In this document: piece after piece, positions 19,019 to 31,200 of the stretch
Layout of the letters: every line of letters begins with the position of its first letter
Position numbering within the stretch: position 1 is the first letter of the stretch
Assembly: GCA_036960485.1 (NCBI GenBank)
Contig: JBALXS010000004.1
Location: 1 to 64,000 of the forward strand
From: Rs1 sp036960485
Lineage (GTDB): Bacteria > Pseudomonadota > Gammaproteobacteria > Pseudomonadales > Balneatricaceae
DNA length: 64,000 nucleotides
Reading direction: 5' to 3'
The notes under the pieces: model-generated
Databases searched by the model: none
What the model saw: only the letters and a program-made list of their open reading frames with translations
Told to the model about the DNA's origin: nothing
Made by a program: the position numbers and the translations under genes

Positions 19019-19036
19019 TGTACTATCCTAAGTACA
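19019..19036. promoter_or_regulatory. Palindrome between aldehyde dehydrogenase and araC-type gene
   Basis: TGTACT-N6-AGTACA, with further partial symmetry outside. It lies 33-50 bases upstream of the aldehyde dehydrogenase start, near where a -35 box would be. A candidate operator; AraC proteins more often bind direct repeats, so the binder is open. Confidence 0.35.
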
Positions 19037-19114
19037 AAAATAATAATTGGCTGTGCTGTCAATCCACATTAGTTTACTGTCAGTTCAAATATCGCCATGC
19101 AATGAGGCTAATTT

Positions 19115-20023
19115 ATGATCAGGGAGATTTTAAAGCAGCATCGACAAGCACCCCAAGTGCTGGTTGAGAATAAAGTATCTTTTGCGGCTGCTGAATCCGA
19201 ACTCAGTATTTATGATACGTTTGAACAAGCCTCCAGAGTGCAGCTTATTTCTGATCAACTACTATTTTGCGGTATGGTCAGTGGCAAAAAAGTGATGCAT
19301 GCCAATCAAGATAGTTTTCAATGTGATTTTTTTCCTCATGAATCGTTCGTGATGGCACCTAACAACCCCGTTGAAATAGATTTCCCGATTGCTTGTATCC
19401 AGCACCCAACCACCTGCCTTGCGGTTGAAATAAGTACTGATAGAGTCAAACAAGTCGTTAATGGTTTAAATGCCGTATCACCTTTAAGCCAATACCAACG
19501 TGAATGGCAATACGAAACAGAGCTCGTACACACCCATCACAATACTCAAACACAAGCATTGCTAAATCGCATCGTACAAATCTATACAGAGAATCATCAA
19601 GATCGCAGTTTTATGGTTGACCTTGCGGTGACAGAACTTATTGTTCGATTATTAAGGCATCAAACACGTGAGTTTATTATCGAACACAGTAATACCCAGC
19701 CCGATCACAATGGTCTTAACGCTGTTGTTTCTCACATTAAACAAAATCTTGCACAAAACCTAAATATTGATGAGCTTTGCAAACTCGCTTGTATGAGTAG
19801 AACGAAATTTTTCACCAAGTTTAAGCAAAGCTTAGGCTGCACACCGAAAGGTTTTTTATATCAACTACGTTTGAAGCAAGCAGCGACAATGCTGAAGGGT
19901 GGAAAGAATATAACAACTACATGCTTTGCAACGGGTTACTCTAATACCAGTCACTTTAGCCGCAGTTTTAAAGCGTTTTATGGCATGAGCCCTACTCAAT
20001 ACAAGAATCGCAAACCTAATTAA
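19115..20023 (+). CDS. AraC-family transcriptional regulator
   Basis: A 302-residue regulator. The C-terminal third (about 205-300) is the double helix-turn-helix, seen in NIDELCKLACMSRTKFFTKF and GYSNTSHFSRSFKAFYG. The N-terminal half (about 20-190) resembles the AraC_N/cupin-like effector domain often found beside aldehyde or alcohol dehydrogenase genes. Divergent from the aldehyde dehydrogenase, so it is likely its activator; the inducer is unknown. Confidence 0.85.
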   Translation: MIREILKQHRQAPQVLVENKVSFAAAESELSIYDTFEQASRVQLISDQLLFCGMVSGKKVMHANQDSFQCDFFPHESFVMAPNNPVEIDFPIACIQHPTTCLAVEISTDRVKQVVNGLNAVSPLSQYQREWQYETELVHTHHNTQTQALLNRIVQIYTENHQDRSFMVDLAVTELIVRLLRHQTREFIIEHSNTQPDHNGLNAVVSHIKQNLAQNLNIDELCKLACMSRTKFFTKFKQSLGCTPKGFLYQLRLKQAATMLKGGKNITTTCFATGYSNTSHFSRSFKAFYGMSPTQYKNRKPN

Positions 20024-20029
20024 AACGCA

Positions 20030-21274
20030 TTAATGTAAAATATAGATAGGGCTTGCACTAATATAAATGGGCGCTTGCAATGGCGTTCCTATTTTATCAA
20101 AGACCTTGCCTTGGGCTGTATACAATTGCTTTTCGTCACTGTTGAGCCACACAACACTGATGTTTTGCTGCTCTTTATAACACTGTAGATGATAGCGCTC
20201 GCCAGTTACTTCTACCCCCTTAACCAGTACATTATGCAAAACGCTCAACATCTGCTTAAAGACATAAAAAGCAGCTCTTTTGTTGAGCTCTTCACGGTTA
20301 TCGATCAAGCCGAAACCAGGCGCTATAAGCTGGTGCCAATACACACTAGAGATTTTTTTACTGCCTAACGCTAATAAATAGTAACGCAGTAAATAATTGG
20401 CATAAGTTTCTTCATCAACGCATTCCGTCTCACTAGTTGGCGCCCAAGGCGCTGTGCCGCTGATAGGCCAATTAGCTTCGCTGATAATAATATCGGTAGT
20501 TGATTTAGCGCTGAGTTTAGCTAAAGCGTATAGAAAATCAATTTTTCTAGTGGTATCAAAAATACCCATTTGCGTATTTTCAGGCGCACCACGACGATCC
20601 ACATACAGCAGCGCTGCTAACTTATCATATTTCACTTTAAAACCATTAAACAATGCTCTTATCGTAAAGTGATATTCGTAATCAATAACGCTCGGGCCTA
20701 TTAAGAGTAATTGCGGATAATCTCGATCTCTAATTTGCTGTACTGTTTGATAGAAAGACAGATATTCAGCAACCGAAAAAAAACCCCATTTGGTGCGATT
20801 AATCGCATTACCGATTTGGAATTGATACGCTATCGTTTCAAATGCGCTGAAAATTCGCGTAATATTTTGGCTAAGCAATGCAGGATTATCAATGTGTTCT
20901 CTGTCTTGTAGTACATTGATAAGAATACGACACTCGGGGAATTTTTGCGCAAATGCTACATACTGATCAAGGTTTTCAATGTCCGCTAACCCAACCCTTA
21001 TTTGTATATCCTTGCAGTTTAGCTCATTCACTAATTGCGCTTGAATATCACCTTTATCAAGGTTGACGCAAAGGGCAAAAAATTTATCTGCTTTATACTC
21101 TGTCTTTTTAAAAAAAAATGAGCACAGCACGGCCAACGGAAAAATAATTAAATTGGTCAACAACAAAGGCAATAAATCGCCAATATGTTTTTTCTTCATC
21201 ATTTTCTTATATTTTTTATCTGCCAATGGGTACGGCTGATCTGAATACTTATCCCATATAAATTTATTTTTCAT
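20030..21274 (-). CDS. Membrane-anchored glycosidase-like (TIM-barrel) protein
   Basis: A 414-residue protein. A Lys-rich N-terminus is followed by one hydrophobic segment (about 32-56), so it is probably anchored with the bulk in the periplasm. The remainder reads like a glycoside hydrolase clan A barrel. The segment IISEANWPISGTAPWAP contains a candidate catalytic Glu, and later VYWHQLIAPGFGLID recalls proteins found beside LPS-core kinases. The substrate is unknown. It follows the LPS-kinase-like gene by nine bases, so the pair forms an operon. The GH family is not certain. Confidence 0.55.
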   Translation of the reverse strand: MKNKFIWDKYSDQPYPLADKKYKKMMKKKHIGDLLPLLLTNLIIFPLAVLCSFFFKKTEYKADKFFALCVNLDKGDIQAQLVNELNCKDIQIRVGLADIENLDQYVAFAQKFPECRILINVLQDREHIDNPALLSQNITRIFSAFETIAYQFQIGNAINRTKWGFFSVAEYLSFYQTVQQIRDRDYPQLLLIGPSVIDYEYHFTIRALFNGFKVKYDKLAALLYVDRRGAPENTQMGIFDTTRKIDFLYALAKLSAKSTTDIIISEANWPISGTAPWAPTSETECVDEETYANYLLRYYLLALGSKKISSVYWHQLIAPGFGLIDNREELNKRAAFYVFKQMLSVLHNVLVKGVEVTGERYHLQCYKEQQNISVVWLNSDEKQLYTAQGKVFDKIGTPLQAPIYISASPIYILH

Positions 21275-21283
21275 ATTTATAAA

Positions 21284-22024
21284 TCAATCATTTACTGGCA
21301 GACCTTTCAGTCTTTTTTTGAAGTTCTTAAAACGCTTATTCTGCTGATTATAGTGCTTAGCTAATCTTTGGCACTCAGCAGAATCGAAATCAGTTAATTT
21401 TGCATATTCAGTCACTATCATTGCTAAGTCATCATCACTTGCCCATAATTTAGAGAAGTTATGCATGCGCTGTTTCAATGATAAAGAGTGGAATGCCATA
21501 CGATTGATATCAATGATTTTCACTACATATTCACCAGCTATTTTCTTAATTAGTATGTTACCTGGTGAATAATCTTTATGTACAATTCCATCTTCATGTA
21601 AGCGGTAGCTGAATAATGCAAAAGCCTTATAGACTGCTTGTTTGTTCACAAAATGTTTATCTAACAAAGGCTCTCTAATAGTAAAATCATAGTTAAAAGC
21701 TTCGCTAATAAAATAGCTTTTAGCAAGCAGACCTTTGTCAAAATACTCTATATAAGCAATACCCTGAGGAACATAGTCAGCAATTTTCAAAGAGTATTCA
21801 AATGACCTGCACGCTTTTGATTGTCTTAAAAACGTATACAGTATGCTATTCAAGTAATTAGGTACTTTGAAAGATTTAACGACTAAATCAAGGTCATCAC
21901 CGAGCACTTTTTTTATTTTATTGCGAGCATCTTGTAATACTAGATCACTTTGGGCAAACGCAGTATCGATGTCTAAGATGAAATCTTTATTTTGCAGATA
22001 ATTAGCGTTAATTTGGTATTTCAT
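21284..22024 (-). CDS. LPS core kinase-like protein (InaA/WaaP/RfaY type)
   Basis: A 246-residue small kinase fold. The catalytic loop is HKDYSPGNIL (D151, N156) and the metal Asp follows in IIDINR (D172), the arrangement of bacterial LPS-core/Kdo kinases. No membrane segment. Such enzymes phosphorylate sugars of the LPS inner core. It lies between the giant repeat-protein gene (222 bases upstream) and the glycosidase-like gene. The two could modify the cell surface to which the giant protein attaches, or simply be neighbours. Confidence 0.72.
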   Translation of the reverse strand: MKYQINANYLQNKDFILDIDTAFAQSDLVLQDARNKIKKVLGDDLDLVVKSFKVPNYLNSILYTFLRQSKACRSFEYSLKIADYVPQGIAYIEYFDKGLLAKSYFISEAFNYDFTIREPLLDKHFVNKQAVYKAFALFSYRLHEDGIVHKDYSPGNILIKKIAGEYVVKIIDINRMAFHSLSLKQRMHNFSKLWASDDDLAMIVTEYAKLTDFDSAECQRLAKHYNQQNKRFKNFKKRLKGLPVND

Positions 22025-22180
22025 GCCTTACAAATATTCCTGTATAAATAGCTAACGAATCAAAGCTCATGTTATACAGATTTAGCACTAGATGCGATCA
22101 CAAGCTTTCACTGCACGCATATAATTGCGATAAAAATGGATTCGATAAATGTAGCTGACCTGCAAATAAAACCAGCATTC

Positions 22181-22215
22181 AATTCCCCTTTTCTTCATAC
22201 AAAAAAAGGAGAATT
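22181..22215 (-). terminator. Hairpin after the giant repeat-protein gene
   Basis: Arms AATTCCCCTTTT (22181-22192) and AAAAGGAGAATT (22204-22215) pair with one G-U. It begins 31 bases beyond the giant gene's stop. No clean T-run follows on the minus strand, so it may only reduce read-through into the kinase gene. Confidence 0.4.
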
Positions 22216-22245
22216 CAAAGAAAAACTACTTTTTTAGGAAGCGAC

Positions 22246-25200
22246 TCACACTACTTTAGGTGATTTCACTTTACTAAATAATTGCAAGAATTCTTGAAAA
22301 TTCATAGTGCCTACATCATATGAATCAATCAGTTTAATATATAATTCAAACAATTCTTGAACACTGACGTTTTGACCCGGCGCTTCATTTTTTAATAGAA
22401 GTTTCAACATCCCTATCTGTTTTGATTGACCATCAGTTTGCTCGGCTTCGTTTGCGGCCAGTGTATTTTCAGCTAAGTATGATAAAGTTAATTGAATATT
22501 TTCTAGATTCAAAGAAACGAGCAATTCAGAGGGAGCTTGCTGAACATCCTGCTCTTCATGCAAGCTGTTATTTAACCTAGTATCATTTTCTGAAGATACA
22601 TCAGTAGCACTAACTTCATTAAAAATGAAACCCCTTCTCCTATTAACTTCACTTTCATTAACTCCTTTTTTATTTTCTAATTCTGCGACTCTCAGCTTTT
22701 CTCGCTCTACTGATCTTATACGTGATAACTCATCTGCAAGCTGATCGTAATTCATAGGCCCCCAATCACCTATCGCTGAACGAACATACAAGAAGCCATC
22801 TATACCTGTGTGAAGCTTATCGTTAACGATACGAGTGCCTTCGCTTAAATAAAAATCTCTAATTGAATAATCATTGATTTTATAAGCGGTAACTTTCTGA
22901 TTGGCGCTAGCATATACTTCATCGCGATTTCTAAAATCTTTATTATTAATTGATAGTTCCCCAGTTATGGTGGAAAACATCAGAGCACCTGTTTGATTAT
23001 AGTTACGGGCTCCATAACCAAAGATATTAACGCTATCTTTCTCTTGAACAAATATATGGTTATCCGATTTGTTTACCATCTCAACTTCGGTAACCTCTAT
23101 ATCAATATCTTGTATATTTAAAATACCAATACCTTGATTAGCAACTAGGCTTAATGTTCTAGCTTCTATATTGCTTTGCTCGTTAAGTAACTCACCAATT
23201 TTAAAACCGTTAAAATGGGTTGCCCCACGAATGACAACAGTATCTAGTAATGTACTAACGCTTCTATTCACTGCAGGGTCTATCTTTGAACGGTAATCAA
23301 TATTGCCTGCGCCAATTTCTAAATTGTCACGAATTTGCCCAGTATCCGCTATGACAATAACATGTGCTTCACCGATAAGCCTTGAAAGGTCTACATCGAT
23401 TTTCGCTTGATAAAAAATATTACCCGTACCAGCAACATTTGCTCTAGTACCGTCTGTCATATAGATAGATCCGGTTTCAGCAATTACTTCAATATTACCG
23501 TTATTGCTAACGATGATGTCAGATGCGCTTTCTTGTAATACCGCATCTTCAGCTAGAATATGAATGTCTCCTGCATCACTTAAAATATCAGTATCTTCTT
23601 TAAGTACAACATCTTGCCCAGCACCGTGTGCATCGATGCTTACATTGCCCTCACCATTTGCACTGATACCGATGCCATCATCAGCCGCTTGCCCGTCAAA
23701 AATAGTGATGGTTCCATCAATGGTATCAAGAGATATAGAGCCATTATCGCTAGTGACTAAATCACTCATCAGCGCATTAGTAATGGTTGTAGTAGAGCCA
23801 TCATTATTGACGCGTTCAACACTGCTTTGTGCAATAGTGTTCACTTCAATATTATGATCTTCATGAACGTTTATCCCACCATTCGCAGCGCGTGCTGCAA
23901 GCGTATCAACACTGGTATCTATCGCATCTGCTAAACCTGCACCAACGCCGGCATCTATTCGCAGTGTCTTGGCTTCAACGTCTTTATAGTGATCTCCACT
24001 ATCAATAACAGAGCCTGTCACTGTGGTAATGCTTACATCGCCACCTGTATGCAAACCACCTACCTCTACGTCTTGTTGCGCATGAAGGCGAATATTACCA
24101 GTGCCATCACCTGTGCTTGCTCTTGCAGTATCCGCTTGGGTAATTGAACCTTGTAATGCCGTTATTTCAACACTCCCATTTTGTGTTAACAGATCTGCAT
24201 GGTCAGTTTGCATAACATCTTGAGTAGCACTTACACTTATGTGACCGGTTGCAGATTGAACATCACTATTGATGATCACAGAACTGCTAGCACCAATGCT
24301 TGCTAGCAAAACATTACCGCTGCCATTGGCTGTAACACCAACCCCTGCGTTATCAACCCCATCATTAACCGTTAAGTTTCCTGCTAAAGTTTGCAATACG
24401 ATACTGCCGTCAGTATTGGTGACTAAATCACTTTGGGCAACATCGATCACTTGTGTACTTGATCCATCTGTATTAATTCGATTAACACTTACACTCACTG
24501 AATCAACATTGATCGCATCATCTTCAAGAAGGGATATTTCTCCTACTTGGCTCAGCGCACTCACATCATCAACTGCAATTTCAAGAGGGTTTAACAGCGC
24601 ACCTAATGCGCCAATGTCTTGTTGCGCATTAATACGTAAACCTGCGGCTTCTACATCTTTATAATGATCGCTATCTATACTATCCGCATCAATCACTTTA
24701 CCACTTTGGGCAATAATGCTGACATTACCAGTACCTGCGTGTAGCCCACTAATTTCAACATTAGTAGCCGCTTGAACTCTTATGTCACCGCCGTTTTCTC
24801 CCGTATAGATACGTGCAGTGGTGCTTTGTGTGATATTGCCAGTCGTAGCTTCTACATCTACATTGCCAGCATCCGTTGATATATCAGCAGTGTTGTTTTG
24901 ATTAACATCGTTCGCGGCTATCACACTGATATTACCAGTGCCACCTTTAACATCTACATTTAAATTGACTGAAGTGCCTGCACCTAATGAGCGCAACAGC
25001 ACATCTCCGCTTCCTTGAGCATCAACGCCTGTATCGTTTATGTTCACACCATCATTCACATTGATGTCGCCAGCAGTCGTTTGTACTACGATGTCGCCTT
25101 CAGTTTTAGCTACTAAGTCACTCTGTGCTGCGTCAGTAATAGTACTAGTGGTTGCATCTGAATTCACACGTTCAATTGTTAAACTAACCGTATCTATGTT

Positions 25201-28200
25201 CAGTGCATCAGCTTCTAAAATGCTAATAGAACCTGTTTCTGTATTTGCAGTAAACGTATTTACTTCAAGCTCTAGTGCATTTACCTCACTCCCAAGTTCA
25301 CCAATATCTGCGTGTACATCCATACGTAAATTAGCAGCGATAACATCCACATGGCTATCGCCAGCGTCAATAACTGAACCAGTTTGAGTAACAATACTCA
25401 CCGTGCCTTCACCTGCATTTATTGCAGCAAGCTCAATTGAATCACCCGCTTCTAAACGCACATCACCAATACTGCCAACGCTGATTTCAGCGCCATCAGC
25501 TTGTGCAATATTTGCAGCTGCTAGAATATCAACAGTGCCATTTACGCTACTAATCATTTTATTTGCAGCTTGATTGATATCATTTTGAGCTTGTAAACTA
25601 ATCGTTTTATCACTATTAGTGGCGATATCAGCATTGATATTTAATGTGCCACTTTGAGCGTTAATTAAAATATAACCAGCTAACGCAACATCAACAGCTG
25701 CATTCACATCTATGTCTGATGACTGGTTATTGATTAATATGTTACCGTTGGAAGTCACCTTCAAACCTTGTTCAATAATGCTCAGGCCATCTAGCTCTTG
25801 TAGATTGATAGTGCCTCTTGCCACAACCCCTGATACTTCATCAATGCGCGTATCAATATCATTAACATCAACACCAAAACCTAAATTACTCGTAAAGCTC
25901 AATTTAGCTGCTTGGATATCTAAATCAGTATCACCAGAATCTATAATGCCTCCAGTGTTTGCCGTAAGTGTAATGTCAGCGCTCTTTGCATTAAGATTGG
26001 CAACTTCAATATCGTTATTTACAGCAATGGTTATGTCGCTGTCATTGGTAATAACATGGCTACCGTTTGTTTGGATAAAAGAGCCAGCAGTTGAGTTAAT
26101 TTCTATCTCTTCTCTAGTTGTTTTTGTAGTGATATCACCTGCGGTTTGTTTGACATTACCTGCTGCATTGATCTCTATAGCACCTAATTCAGCGCTTACA
26201 TTAGCGCTGATTATCACTTCACCTGAATCAACCGTTTGATTTAAAGTGATACCTTTTATGGTTGCTATAAGATTCGCTTTAATTCCAACTTTCTCTTCTA
26301 TATTAATTAACCATTCACTTGCACTGAAGCTGTTATTTAAATCGAAGTTGTTAGCGTTAATTTCTACTTTCGTAACACCAAAATCATAATCTGAGCTAGC
26401 GCTCATACTAAGCGTTGCAGTGCCTGAGCTTAAACGATGAGAACTTACGCCATTAAAACGACCGTTGCTGCTATTTTTTTGGTATTCAATATTGCCAAAG
26501 TAAAAAGATGATACATAACTAGAAAAGATAACGGTGTTTGCATTTAGTACGAATTGATTACCATTAAAATGTGCGTCACCCCCATTAGGAACGACATAAT
26601 AAAAAGTGTTCTCGCCCCCTGCGTCTGTAAGCTTAATACTGGATGCTTGTGTAATCACATATTCATCATCGCCAGTACCAAAGCTGATTTCTTGAATCTG
26701 AGGCACATTACTGGAACTAGTCGAAAGGCTACCCGCTAAACTCGACATTGATAAAACGCCTGCTTTATAATCATATTCCAAAGCAATACGGTTAACTAAA
26801 GCACTCATATCGATTTTTGATATTAAACCAAGGCCGGTAAAAGAATCGTTCCCAAAACCTTCTTTAAATATAATGTTAGATGTACCGGTAATCATATTCG
26901 ACTCAATAACATCATCACCACTGCCAGCTATGATGTTATACACACCAGAACCATTTAAGAGGATATGATCATTACCACCAAGAGAATCTACATTGGCACT
27001 ACCTGTTCCCTTTAGTGCTATAGAATCAACTGCACTGCTGCCTGTAATATAAGCGATACCACTGCCTCTATAATCAACAGATTCTGCATTTAAAATAATG
27101 ACTTTGCCGGTAACAGAGCTGGCGATCAAAACTTTATCCCCTCCTGAACCTGCATCAATGACAATTTCAGAGTTAGCACCAACGCCTTCTAGAACCGTAA
27201 TTTTTCCTTGTACATTGACAGTAAGAGTGCTGCCAGACTGGCTTATTTTAATTTTTTCATCGCTGACAGCTTGATCATAATTTCTTAAACTAGATTTACT
27301 GCCTACGTTCACCGTAATAGTATTTCCAGATTTAGTCGCAACATTCGGAGGTGGGCTATCTGGAAATTTAAGTTTGAAACCAATATTAATTGGTATCGTC
27401 ACTAATCCAAATACATCAATATCGATCCCCAAGTTACCGGAATCCGGATCATGAGATATATCAATTAAATTAACACTTAACGAGCCACTTTCCCTTATTT
27501 CAGGGAAGATTTCCACTGATCCAAAAGGCGTATCGACTCTTACAGCATCACTACCCGCGCTAGCGGATCCACTAAGCTGTGATAATAGGTTCAGTTCGCC
27601 ATTGCTACGAATAACGGTTAATTTTGCAGAAACACTGGCAGAAGCGCTAAGAATTCCAACATCAATACCGCCTCCAACTGAGAAGCCAAAACTAAACTTA
27701 AGATTTCCAAGGGAATCAAAGTAATGCGATGTTACAGCAGTGCTAATACCGCCAAAACTGGCATTGGCACTAATTGTACCAACCTTAAACACACCATTGT
27801 CAAAGCCCAGTGTTATACTACCACCTGGGTTTAGATTAATTAGCCCTAAAAGCCCTATTCTTGGACTATCTACTTTAAGCTCAATTGAAGGGCTGCCACC
27901 GATTGTATCGACATGGAATATCAAATCGCCGCCAATAGTGATCAACTCTAAGATATTAGCTTCTCCGACAAGTTTTAGATCAGTAATTATACCATTGTCG
28001 TTTAATGCAATTTTACCATTTGCAGTTAAGTTCCCTAAGCCAAGCAGCCCTATTTTCCCGGCGACTTCTAGGTTCAAACCACTCAGACTACCGCTGATAA
28101 GTACGCCACCATCGATTGAGAAAGCATCTACTAAGGTGAGTGTTCCATCCACAGCTTTAAGTGTAAAATAAGCAGAAGCACTTGATGCAACTGAATCTAA

Positions 28201-31200
28201 TGTCGCAGCCGCACCTCCAATGATTACTTGCGTATAGCCAAGATCAAAATCTTCAGGGACAGCAACAATTACTTCATGGCCGCTGGTATTCAACAAAAAT
28301 TCAAGATTAGCATCAAACGCTATAACACCTGGAATTTCAAACCCGCCTTGGGTTAGTAACTTTATAGCGGCTTCATTACCAGTTATCTTACCGTCTGCAT
28401 CTTTCAATATTTTGGAATACAACACACCTTTAGTGTTAAATTCTAGCGCTTTATCACCATAACCAACGCTTAATTGGCCATCAAAGAAAACAGTGCTTAC
28501 ATCGCCTGTAATAGTGGCTTCATAGCTACCTTCGAGTGCAATTCCAGGGAAATCATTGACTGTAAATTTAGCTTGCCCTCTTGTGCTGAGCAACTGGCTA
28601 TCATAGTTTAGTAATATCGCGGTATTTTCGGTGGCATTTTTAGATGTCGTGAGTAACATACCAGTCTGATCAATTCTTCCGTTGCCATCTAGATCAACCC
28701 CCGTAACGGATTCACCATTGTAACTTCTAGCAAAATCAATCGCGGCAGGAATCCCACCACCGGTGACGTCAGTGAAAGAGTAATTTAACTTAGTATTAAC
28801 ATTCACTGCTAAATTTTTAAGCTCTACTTCAAAGCCCGCCAATTCTGGCGCCGCTGCACCTGCCTCAGCCTCGATTTCAGATTCAATGGCTAAATAATAA
28901 TCTAGCCCACTTCTCATTAGGGCGACACCCACTTCTGCCTCTGCGCCTAAATCAAGGTCCAATGCACCTAGCCCAATAGAAGCTTTTAAAGCCTTGCCCG
29001 CAAAAGTGATACCTTCAACATTTTCTCTGGTACTGCCATCAGTTAAGGTAACTGTTTGGCCACTTATTCTGTTAATAGCAAGCCCGCCCTCTAAAGAAAG
29101 CACCGCTGTCTTGTTAGCATCACCAGCATCCAAAGGGTTATAGAGTTTAACTGTTGCTTCTTCTATTGCTAATTTAAAGGACTGCCCTTGGAAGTCCAGC
29201 TCTATAGAATTAGCGTCTATAGTACTAGAAGAGCCATCACTGTTAGCGGTTTGAACGACATACTTTTCATCGTCAAAACTTTTCCTGAAATTAATAGCCG
29301 GTGCACCTAATGCAAAAATCGCCGTTTGTACTATTGGATCTAAGCTCGGAAAATAAGCAAAGTTGGCTTCTAACTCAACGCTTTTAAGCGCGCTGATTTC
29401 AATAGGCCCACTTTCAGATGCATCAATTTTAGCTCCGGTAGCATTCGCTTTTAGTGCAATAAATTTAGGTACTAAGCTGTCTAAGCCTGACGCGATACTT
29501 GCGATAGTCGGTGTAGCAATAAATAGTGCAACGTTAGCATTTTTCAGCTCTACATCGACAACGCCCATATGAGCAATTAAGTTAGCGTCATTGACTCCGA
29601 TTGTGAGGATTTCTACTTCAGTTGATAATTTAAAGTCATCTTTATTATCAGAATTGAGGACATTTGCATCAACTAATTTATCTTTAATATCTTCTAAGCG
29701 GCTGTTCACTTCAATCGTTGCTGTATTACCTTTTTCGATAACAAAGCCGCCACTGAGAACTAGCGCATCAGATATCTTTAATTCAGCATATTCAATGCCA
29801 ATTCTTAATAACGCGCTATCATAATCGAACGTAATATTACTAGCTGCGCTTTCACCAACTTCAACGATATATCCAACATCATTGCCAAAATCACTCTCAG
29901 AAAAATCAATAGTTGGCACTAAATTGGTACCTGGCCATTTGGTACCATTATTAAAATCAATCGTAATGCCTGTTACACTGACAGGTGCCCCAATTCCAAC
30001 AAATTTCGCACTATCAGCAGTCACTTTCAGCACTTGAAATTTCGGTATTAAACTACCTAAACCCGGTATTGCTGCCAAAGTGGGCGTGAAAGATGCATAA
30101 GCTAAATCTACATTATCTAATAAAATACCCGTGGCACCTGCATTTACCCCTAAAGTGCCATCACCTTGTAAATTAATATTACTGCCGCCAATCCCTGCAA
30201 AAACGCTAACATCAGAAGCGGCTATCACTAAACTATCCACTTCCAATTCGATTTGGGAAGGTATACTAACTAAGTCTGCAAAACCAGAAAGGTCACTAGG
30301 AATACCAGTATTCACTGTTACAGTGTGGGTAGGGCCCTTTAAAAAGGAAAAGTTTCCTTTGGCTATTACAAAATCAGCAAAATTGATGAGCGCATTATCT
30401 AGTGACGCTGCAATACGTTGGTTTCCATCATGGCTTATATAAACAGGATCATTGCCTACATTTACTTCATAGCCAATGGGAATGGTTTCTCCGTCTATGC
30501 TTTCTTCAGGAAAACTGCTGGCAAAATCGATAACTGGAGGACCAAACCCGCCTGGCCAAGCATCACCATTATTAATGTTGATAGCGATATTACTCGCTTG
30601 CACAGTAACCCCTTCCATACCAACTACTTCAATACTTTGTGCCGTTGCAGTCAGGGCTTCAAAACTTAAAAGCTTTGCCAAAATTGGATCCGTTGGATCT
30701 AACTGCGTATACGCAAACTCCATATCAGAGAACGAAAGCCCTTTGGCTGAACTAGCAAGTACTCCCTCGTCATTAAAACTGCCATCAACACCTACGAATC
30801 CATTAAGGTTGCTACCGCCAATTTGAAGGCCAGTGACTTCTGCTTGGGATATTAATGAATAGTCATCTAATCCAGATATCAGTCCTTTTAGTTCACTGCT
30901 AACTCCCGGTAACCCGCCGTCTAATAAATTAACAATATCAGCGGGAAAGCCTGTCGCTATATTTACATTACTAGCAGGCCCTTTTTCGATATGTAGGTTT
31001 CCATATACATGTACAAAATCTAAAATACTTAATTGCGCGCCAATTAAATCAGCACCTAATCGCTGATTACCATCAAAAGTGATGTAGATAGGATCACTTC
31101 CCGTTGAAATTTCATATCCTGCAGGATCAATTTTTCCATCTCCATCGTCATCTTCAACTTCAGCCGCAAAGCTTGCTGCAAAATCGATAACCGGAGGTCC

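Noticed and set aside
23340..25400. CRISPR-like array
   Set aside because: The repeats are about 680 bases, in frame and protein-coding; no short repeats with spacers and no cas genes anywhere in the window.
23564..30826. Many plus-strand open frames opposite the giant gene
   Set aside because: Ser/Leu-rich antisense shadows of the Asn/Asp/Ile-rich repeat protein, no ribosome sites or motifs.
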